DNA from: Candidatus Pacearchaeota archaeon
GTDB taxonomy: Archaea; Nanobdellota; Nanobdellia; Pacearchaeales; GW2011-AR1
Length of the DNA stretch: 45,733 nucleotides
Direction of reading: 5' to 3'
Assembly (NCBI GenBank): GCA_018303945.1
Contig: JAGVXD010000003.1
Span: forward strand, 1-45,733
Both the position numbers and the translations under genes were made by a program. The notes under the pieces were generated by a model. The model did no database searches. It was not told the DNA's origin and saw nothing but the letters and a program-made list of their open reading frames with translations. Of the stretch, positions 40,120-45,733 are shown in pieces; within the stretch, counting starts at the first letter, position 1, and each line of letters begins with the position of its first letter.

Positions 40120-43074
40120 ATGGTGACACAGATAATTACTTCCCCGGCTATTCCTGCTCTGCCAAAGGTAGAAGACAAAAAGAAATTAGACGTTAGATAT
40201 ATGCTTATTGCCCCATATGCTTCAGCTCATATTCACTGGGATAATAAACTGGGGGAATTGGTTTACGAAGTTGAGGAGCCCGTTCTGAATGATTATGAAG
40301 ATGCTGTACTAAAAAAAATAGAAGATGCTATGACTGAAGTGGTAAATGTCAATGTTGCCGTAGAGAAAACTCTTGAAGCAACTACATCATATCTTGACAA
40401 AACAGCAAGGCTATTAATAGATGAATTAAACATCCGTATAAACACCGACTCCTACAATAAGATATTCTACTATCTTTTCAGGGATTTTATAGGACTTAAC
40501 GAAGTTGACCCTCTCTTAAGAGATTACTTCATAGAGGATATAGAGTGCAACGGCACGGATACTCCGATATATGTAATCCATAGAATCTATAGAAATCTTA
40601 GAACAAACCTTGCATATAAAGATGTCGAGAAACTGGCCAGTTTCGTAGAAAAATTAGCACAAAGGGCAGGGAGATATATATCATACGCTCAACCGTTGCT
40701 TGACGGAGCATTGCCTGATGGAAGCAGAGTAAATGCATCTTACACTAAAGACGTTACATCGAAAGGACCGACATTTACAATTAGAAAGTTCACTAAGATT
40801 CCTTGGACACCCATACAATTAATATCATTTAACTCATTGAGCCCTGAAATGTTAGCTTATTTCTGGATTCTGCTCCAGTATAAATCAAACATACTGATTG
40901 CTGGGGGGACAGGGTCCGGTAAGACCACTTTACTAAATGCACTTGCTTTTTTCATTCCGCCGGAAGCGAGAGTCGTGAGTATAGAAGATAGTGTGACGGG
41001 AGACTCCAAAATAATAATAAGAAAAGACGGAAAGATAAGAGAAATTACAATAAAAGAATTTGTAGATAATAAAATTGATGCTGAAGTAATGAGTCTGAAT
41101 AAAGAAGGCAAGGTTATCTGGGTTAAACCTTCAAATTATATTAAGCATAATGTAAAAAAAGACATTTACGAGGTAACTACCTATACGGGAAGGAAAGTAA
41201 AAGTAACTCAAGACCACTCATTATTTACACTTGGAGATGACAGTTCACTTATAGATATAAAGCCATGTGAATTAGAAGAAGGAAAATCCTTTATTGCAGT
41301 TCCACGAATTCTTCCTATAGAAGGAGAAGAAATTAAAGAAATAAACCTTATAGAGCATCTTGAGCATTTTGAAGAGTATTTTATAGAGGGAAAACCTCTG
41401 AAGAAGATATTTGAAAATTACTCGTGTGAAAATCTAAGAGTTGAAAAGGAAAGATATGGGTGGTGGAAAAGCCATAATATGATGCAGATTAAGGAGTTTA
41501 GAAAGTTAAAAATGGACTTCTCTTATAATGAACTTAAGGAGATGAAAATTAAAAGTCAGAATAATTCTTCAGTACCGGTAATATTTGATGTAAGCAAGGA
41601 GTTTCTTGAATTTTGCGGGCTTTGGATAGAATCTAGGGGTTATGATAATTATGATGATAATTCAGCCATAATGAATGAAGAATGCGGAGAAGTATTCAGA
41701 AGAATTTCTGATTATGCTGGATTAAAATATTCTCTTATAGGTGGATTTTCTACAAGAATGAAAGATAGTGTTTTGTATAATCTGATGAAGAATGTAATCA
41801 AGATGGATGGATATGCCAAGAAAATCCCTGAATTTATTTTTGGATTGTCCAATGAACAAATAAAGCATTTTATGAGGGGATATTTCAGCGCTAATGGTGA
41901 TGTTAAAAAATATGAAGTTTCCTGCGCATCGCAAAGTTATGAGCTTTTGAGAGGTATTCAGACTATGTTACTGCGACTTGGCATAATATCCAAAATTAAT
42001 GATTTTGAAAGAAAAGACAAGTGCATGAATATGAGCATTTCTGAAAGCAAGAATGTTGAAGAATTCAAGAAAATAGGTTTCCTGCAAAAGAGAAAAAATG
42101 CAAAATTGTGGTTATTTGGCGCAAGAGCACACCATGTAAATTCTGATATTGTTCCATTGCATATTGCACAGTTGGAGAGGCTTAGCAAAATAGCAGCTAT
42201 AAGGCTTAAGCATGGATTAATGCAAAGGCAGATAATTGGAAGAGAGTATATGCAAAGAATAGCTCCTGCTGGCTCTGAATTTAACGATCTTTCCCATAAT
42301 GAAATACTATGGGATAAAGTAAAAAGTGTAAAGAAAGTAAGCAGTGATTCAATAGAAGTATTTGACTTGAGCATCCCAATATATGAGAAATTTTTGTGCA
42401 ATAATATTCTTGTGCATAACACGAGGGAGATTAACCTCCCTAGAGAAAACTGGCTCCCTGCTGTTGCCCGGCCTTCTGTTGGATTAGGCAAGATTGGAGA
42501 AGTAGACTTGTTTGCTCTCTTAAAAAGCTCCTTCAGACAAACTCCTGATTATCTTATAGTTGGAGAAGTAAGAGGAAAAGAAGCTTTCGTCCTATTCCAA
42601 GGGATGGCATCTGGACACTCTTCATTAAGTACTATGCATGCGGACTCTGTGGACACATTAATAAGAAGACTTCAAACTCCACCCATAGAACTTTCGCCTA
42701 CATTGGTAAACTCGCTGGACTGTGTAGTTATAGCCACACATGCCGTTGTCAATCAGCATGAAACAAGAAGAATAAGGGAAGTAGTGGAGATTGTCAATGT
42801 AAACAAGGACGGAACTGCGCTTATAAATACCCCTTTAATATGGGATCCTTCAAGTGATGCATTTTACTTCAAGAAGCAAAGTAAGGTTTTTGAGAAAATT
42901 GCCAACAGACATGGAATATCAATTGATGAATTACACGGAGAGTTTACCAGGAGAACAAAGCTATTATATGCACTCTATCAGGGAAAGGTCTTTGGGTTTG
43001 ATGATGTTGGAAGAATAATAAATGAATACTACAAGAATCCTAATGCTGTATTGTCACGATATGGTATTTCTTAG
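40120..43074 (+). CDS. type II/IV secretion (VirB11/PilB-like) ATPase with an intein
   Basis: The 984-residue precursor contains a 507-residue ATPase interrupted by an intein at residues 291-767. The ATPase has an N-terminal domain (about 1-230), Walker A AGGTGSGKTT (261-270), RVVSIED just before the intein, then TREINLPRENWLPAVARPS, the Walker B region DYLIVGEVRG (810-819) and SGHSSLSTMHADS with the His box. It powers assembly of pili or archaella and belongs with the pilins and two TadC-like proteins around it. Host residues around the insertion join as SIED-TREINLP, which matches uninterrupted relatives. Confidence 0.93.
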   Translation: MVTQIITSPAIPALPKVEDKKKLDVRYMLIAPYASAHIHWDNKLGELVYEVEEPVLNDYEDAVLKKIEDAMTEVVNVNVAVEKTLEATTSYLDKTARLLIDELNIRINTDSYNKIFYYLFRDFIGLNEVDPLLRDYFIEDIECNGTDTPIYVIHRIYRNLRTNLAYKDVEKLASFVEKLAQRAGRYISYAQPLLDGALPDGSRVNASYTKDVTSKGPTFTIRKFTKIPWTPIQLISFNSLSPEMLAYFWILLQYKSNILIAGGTGSGKTTLLNALAFFIPPEARVVSIEDSVTGDSKIIIRKDGKIREITIKEFVDNKIDAEVMSLNKEGKVIWVKPSNYIKHNVKKDIYEVTTYTGRKVKVTQDHSLFTLGDDSSLIDIKPCELEEGKSFIAVPRILPIEGEEIKEINLIEHLEHFEEYFIEGKPLKKIFENYSCENLRVEKERYGWWKSHNMMQIKEFRKLKMDFSYNELKEMKIKSQNNSSVPVIFDVSKEFLEFCGLWIESRGYDNYDDNSAIMNEECGEVFRRISDYAGLKYSLIGGFSTRMKDSVLYNLMKNVIKMDGYAKKIPEFIFGLSNEQIKHFMRGYFSANGDVKKYEVSCASQSYELLRGIQTMLLRLGIISKINDFERKDKCMNMSISESKNVEEFKKIGFLQKRKNAKLWLFGARAHHVNSDIVPLHIAQLERLSKIAAIRLKHGLMQRQIIGREYMQRIAPAGSEFNDLSHNEILWDKVKSVKKVSSDSIEVFDLSIPIYEKFLCNNILVHNTREINLPRENWLPAVARPSVGLGKIGEVDLFALLKSSFRQTPDYLIVGEVRGKEAFVLFQGMASGHSSLSTMHADSVDTLIRRLQTPPIELSPTLVNSLDCVVIATHAVVNQHETRRIREVVEIVNVNKDGTALINTPLIWDPSSDAFYFKKQSKVFEKIANRHGISIDELHGEFTRRTKLLYALYQGKVFGFDDVGRIINEYYKNPNAVLSRYGIS
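40990..42420 (+). mobile_element. intein in the secretion ATPase
   Basis: The intein runs from Ser291 to Asn767 (477 residues). Splicing blocks are present: A (SVTGDSKIIIRKDGKIREI), B (GRKVKVTQDHSLFTL, with the T-x-x-H), F and G (VFDLSIPIYEKFLCNNILVHN), with Thr768 as the first C-extein residue. The middle looks like a LAGLIDADG endonuclease: FCGLWIESRG (498-507) and FMRGYFSANG (584-593). Each motif lacks the catalytic acidic residue (Ser and Asn in its place), so DNA cutting is probably lost although splicing residues are intact. Confidence 0.92.
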
Positions 43075-43106
43075 TTGCAATTAAAGATTAAATATCTCAA
43101 GTGAAA

Positions 43107-43116
43107 GATATATAAA
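43107..43116 (+). promoter_or_regulatory. TATA box before the 53-aa gene
   Basis: ATATATAAAC lies about 27 nt before the ATG at 43138, a strong leaderless-type promoter for the TadC genes. Confidence 0.6.
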
Positions 43117-43137
43117 CAAAACTACATTTTCTGAATA

Positions 43138-43299
43138 ATGGAAAAAGAGGGCGTTATGCTGCTTGCTCAGATTCTGGGAAGCATGAAAGAAGCTGTATTG
43201 AGATGCGAGAAAGCTCTAAAAAATGAGGATACTGAACAGCTTATGTCTGCAAAAAAGGAACTTCTTGAACTACAAAAAAAAGCTAATCAATTTATATGA
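43138..43299 (+). CDS. small helical protein, 53 aa, coupled to TadC-like gene
   Basis: The frame from ATG 43138 to TGA 43297-43299 encodes a charged, all-helical peptide (AQILGSMKEAVLRCEKAL, then MSAKKELLELQKKANQFI) with one cysteine and no membrane segment. A good TATA box lies about 27 nt before it, and its stop overlaps the start of the next gene as ATGA. This makes it a real coupled gene rather than a chance frame. It may act as an adapter between the ATPase and the membrane platform; that role is inference. Confidence 0.7.
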   Translation: MEKEGVMLLAQILGSMKEAVLRCEKALKNEDTEQLMSAKKELLELQKKANQFI

Positions 43300-44603
43300 T
43301 AGAACAACTAAAGTCAAACATTGAAAATGAAATAAAAATTGTGGGTGAGATATCTAAATATATTAATTTGATGGAAGGTGCGTCTCCCATGCAAAGGAAA
43401 CTGCTTGAGTCATCTATAGATTCATTGAGAGCCAGCATAAAAATAATGAATGATTCCCTGCCGGAGATGGTTGGCTCTCTTTCTCTTGCTCAAAAACTGC
43501 CTACTGAAAACAAAGTAGTAAATAAAACTTCTCTGGAGAAAATAACTTTTGTCGGAGAGAGCAGAGAATTTACTGCGATTGTAAAATCTGAAGACAAGGC
43601 AAGATTTTTGAAAGAACTTAACATAACTGAAGAAGCTCTGAAAAAGATAGAAAAGACAAAGATGAAAGTTAAGCAGGATAATAGAGATTTTCAGCGCTCC
43701 AGGGCATATGTAAAAATATCTAATCTTTTCTTCCAGAAAACTGCATTCAACATGGTTGCAAGAGGGAAGTTTAGAGACCTTTCACTTGAGCTGCGTAAAT
43801 CAAACCTGAATATGCTTCTTGAAAGCTACGTTTCAATTATGTTATTCAGCACTCTTTTATCCTTAACCCTTTCTATTATAATTTTAATAATTATTATTTT
43901 TGCAGATTTCTCATTATCTGCCCCACTTGCTAAATTTGCCTTGGAGAATGCAGGCTCTGACTTAATTAAATCTTTTTGGATAATTATAGTCATCCCTCTG
44001 GCTGTTTTTGGGGCGATATATTATTATCCTTCAAGTGAAAAGAAAAATCTTGAAAAGAGAATAGACCAAGAGCTTCCTTTTGCAGTTATTCATATGAGTG
44101 CAATATCCGGTTCTGGAATAGAGCCAACATATATATTTAAGATAATTGGATTAGGAAATGAATATCCTTACTTGAGAAAGGAAATAAGAAAAGTCTTAAA
44201 CCAGCTTAATTTATATGGGTATGACCTTGTGACTGCTTTAAACAATGTATCCCGGTCTACATCAAGCTCTAAGCTTTCTGAATTATTCTCTGGACTTTCT
44301 ACTACTATAAGCTCTGGAGGCGACCTTTCAGAATTCTTAGAAAAGCGCGCCGAGACTCTTTTGGTAGCTTATAGACTTGAACGTGAAAAATTCACAAGAA
44401 TAGCTGAAACATTCATGGACATCTATATCACTGTTGCCATAGCCGCTCCGATGATATTACTGCTCATCCTTGTTATGCTTTCAATAAACAATTTTAGCAT
44501 AGGTCTCTCTCCGGAGTCAATGACTCTCGTAATTATCGCAGTTGTAGGATTGATAAATGTTGTTTTCCTTAGTATGTTAAATATCAAACAACCATCGTAC
44601 TAA
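43296..44603 (+). CDS. type II secretion F-domain (TadC-like) membrane protein 1
   Basis: A 435-residue inner-membrane platform protein. The first 180 residues are charged and helical. Membrane helices follow at about 185-205 (LFSTLLSLTLSIIILIIII), 225-243, and 375-395, 405-430. The T2SF domain sits between, with ELPFAVIHMSAISGSGIEP and the LFSGLSTTISSGGDLSEFLEKRAE block. Platform proteins anchor the ATPase and the growing filament. Coupled by ATGA to the 53-aa gene and by one base to the second TadC-like gene. Confidence 0.87.
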   Translation: MIEQLKSNIENEIKIVGEISKYINLMEGASPMQRKLLESSIDSLRASIKIMNDSLPEMVGSLSLAQKLPTENKVVNKTSLEKITFVGESREFTAIVKSEDKARFLKELNITEEALKKIEKTKMKVKQDNRDFQRSRAYVKISNLFFQKTAFNMVARGKFRDLSLELRKSNLNMLLESYVSIMLFSTLLSLTLSIIILIIIIFADFSLSAPLAKFALENAGSDLIKSFWIIIVIPLAVFGAIYYYPSSEKKNLEKRIDQELPFAVIHMSAISGSGIEPTYIFKIIGLGNEYPYLRKEIRKVLNQLNLYGYDLVTALNNVSRSTSSSKLSELFSGLSTTISSGGDLSEFLEKRAETLLVAYRLEREKFTRIAETFMDIYITVAIAAPMILLLILVMLSINNFSIGLSPESMTLVIIAVVGLINVVFLSMLNIKQPSY

Positions 44604-44604
44604 A

Positions 44605-45462
44605 ATGAAATTAAGAAAAATGCATTGGTTAGGAATGGGTGCAGGAGCTTTAGTAATAATAATAGGAATATTCATGCTTGTTAAGTCTTCAGATTCCAAT
44701 CTGCCTTTCTTTTTAATAGGTCTTGGGGCGGCAATAATAGTCTTTCCATTTATAGTTGACCTGGCTATTGAAAATAAGAGAGACCAGCAAATAAACGAGA
44801 TGTTTCTTGAGTTTTCCAGAAATCTAGCTGAAAGCGTTATGACCGGTACGCCTGTAAGCAAGAGCATAATAAATATGAGGGGGAAAAATTATGGGCTTCT
44901 CACACCCCATGTAGGAAAACTAGCAAATCAGATAAGTCTGGGGATCCCTGTCAGCCAGGCCTTGCAGACTTTTGCACGCGATGTTGACAGCAGAGTAATA
45001 TCCAGGGCGATTGGACTTATATCCGAAGCAGAAAGAGCCGGCGGTGAAATAGACTATATCCTTGATTCTGTCTCTCGCTCTATTGCGGAAGTTGAGAAAT
45101 TAAAAAAAGAGAGAAGAGCAGCCATATCCAGTCTTGTTGTGCAGGGATATATCATATTCTTCATATTTATAGGAATAATGCTAGTCATGCAGTTCAAAAT
45201 TCTTCCTTTGACAGTTCAAGTCGGGTCTTTTTCAGGTATAAGCTCTGGGGGAGGCATTGAGTCGGATATAACAACTCAATCAGCTCTTACGGCTAATAGC
45301 ATAGCCCGCCTGTTTCTGTATCTTTTATTAGTACAGGGATTCTTCACTGGATTGACTGTTGGAAAGCTGGCTGAAGGAACATTAAGAGCAGGAATAAAGC
45401 ATTCATTTATATTAATGATATCTGCATTCCTTATATCTACCGGTGTGCAAGCCCTCATCTAA
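44605..45462 (+). CDS. type II secretion F-domain (TadC-like) membrane protein 2
   Basis: A 285-residue protein with two N-terminal membrane helices (about 8-25 and 34-52), a cytoplasmic T2SF domain (EMFLEFSRNLAESVMTGTPVSKS and ISEAERAGGEIDYILDSVSRS), then two to three C-terminal helices. Two successive TadC-like genes, one long and one short, are the usual arrangement of archaeal Tad/pilus loci. It starts one base after the preceding stop. Confidence 0.88.
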   Translation: MKLRKMHWLGMGAGALVIIIGIFMLVKSSDSNLPFFLIGLGAAIIVFPFIVDLAIENKRDQQINEMFLEFSRNLAESVMTGTPVSKSIINMRGKNYGLLTPHVGKLANQISLGIPVSQALQTFARDVDSRVISRAIGLISEAERAGGEIDYILDSVSRSIAEVEKLKKERRAAISSLVVQGYIIFFIFIGIMLVMQFKILPLTVQVGSFSGISSGGGIESDITTQSALTANSIARLFLYLLLVQGFFTGLTVGKLAEGTLRAGIKHSFILMISAFLISTGVQALI

Positions 45463-45465
45463 GAT

Positions 45466-45733
45466 TTATCTTCGATGAACAAGCCCTAATTTTCCAAGAC
45501 CAAGATGCTCATTAACAATTGCCTTATTTGGCGCACTCAGCGCCTCTGGCGCTACACCGACCGAGCAACCATCGTCAGCAGCAAGCCAGTACCTGCCAAA
45601 AGCAACAGACCAGTAGTAGCCATCAAGCCTGCCGACTGACCACGCCCTTAAAGTTGGGACTTTCTCTCCATCTGAAGGGAACATTCCCATTGCTTGGTCA
45701 TATCTTGAGAAAACAACTTTACCGATATATTCT
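45466..45733 (-). CDS. 3' end of an unrecognised gene, truncated by the window edge
   Basis: The open frame runs from the window edge (the first full codon in view reads GAA) to the TGA/TAA at 45466-45468. It encodes at least 88 residues rich in Gly, Trp and Tyr: VVFSRYDQAMGMFPSDGEK, then AWSVGRLDGYYWSVAFGRYW, ending in a basic GLVHRR. An internal ATG at 45690 is not evidence of a start, because the frame stays open upstream. Base composition (about 53-62% GC in the lines from 45541 to 45660) is well above the rest of the window. I do not recognise the family. Confidence 0.6.
   Translation of the reverse strand, partial: EYIGKVVFSRYDQAMGMFPSDGEKVPTLRAWSVGRLDGYYWSVAFGRYWLAADDGCSVGVAPEALSAPNKAIVNEHLGLGKLGLVHRR

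Overview
The window is a contiguous piece of an archaeal chromosome. The evidence is a 16S rRNA of archaeal type, the full archaeal S10/spc ribosomal-protein order with archaeal/eukaryotic-type members (S4e, L19e, L32e, aIF1), an RNA exosome (Rrp4, Rrp41, Rrp42), SBDS, a proteasome alpha subunit, PCNA, an archaeo-eukaryotic primase and class III-signal pilins. The short proteins, fused single-chain primase, divergent 16S 5' end, Cys-rich surface proteins and mostly leaderless promoters suggest a DPANN archaeon of the Woesearchaeota/Pacearchaeota kind. That placement is inference; no tree or database search was run. Most of the window is AT-rich.

Layout. 1-1063: 5' half of a 16S rRNA gene (minus), its leader and promoter. 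1064-2880: decayed DNA (a ribbon-helix-helix-like remnant, a transposase tail) around three small membrane-protein genes. 2881-5990: rpsB, a two-discoidin surface protein and rpo6. 5999-8981: Rrp42, Rrp41, Rrp4 and SBDS, all minus. 9060-12050: a small hypothetical, psmA, an EMC3/YidC-like DUF106 protein and secY. 12051-13299: an unusual insertion between secY and rpl15 with an opposite-strand membrane-protein gene whose promoter is a perfect 24-bp inverted copy of the secY promoter, followed by tandem inverted repeats and a strong hairpin. 13300-24796: one tightly packed minus-strand operon from L3 to L15, holding an unrecognised 131-aa gene between L14 and L24 and lacking the RNase P Rpp29 gene often found next to aIF1. 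25047-30414: pyrG, an HD-domain protein, and the divergent pcn and primase genes sharing one symmetric TATA element. 30490-36249: membrane-anchored Cys-module proteins, a thermonuclease-like protein and a YbaK editing-domain protein. 36311-38428: saccharopine dehydrogenase-like and thioredoxin reductase genes. 38542-45462: a type IV pilus-like locus of three pilin-like proteins, a secretion ATPase carrying a 477-residue intein, a 53-aa coupled ORF and two TadC-like membrane proteins. 45466-45733: the 3' end of a GC-richer gene.

How the parts fit. Ribosome synthesis, co-translational membrane insertion (SecY, DUF106), RNA turnover (exosome) and protein turnover (proteasome) are clustered, as in other archaea. 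Replication genes (clamp, primase) are co-regulated by geometry. The second half is dominated by the cell surface: anchored Cys-rich proteins, a secreted-type nuclease and a pilus. Most monocistronic or first-in-operon genes have a TATA-like box centred about 24-29 nt before the start codon, implying leaderless mRNAs; this fixed several start codons, including GTG for the primase and an unlisted 53-codon gene at 43138.
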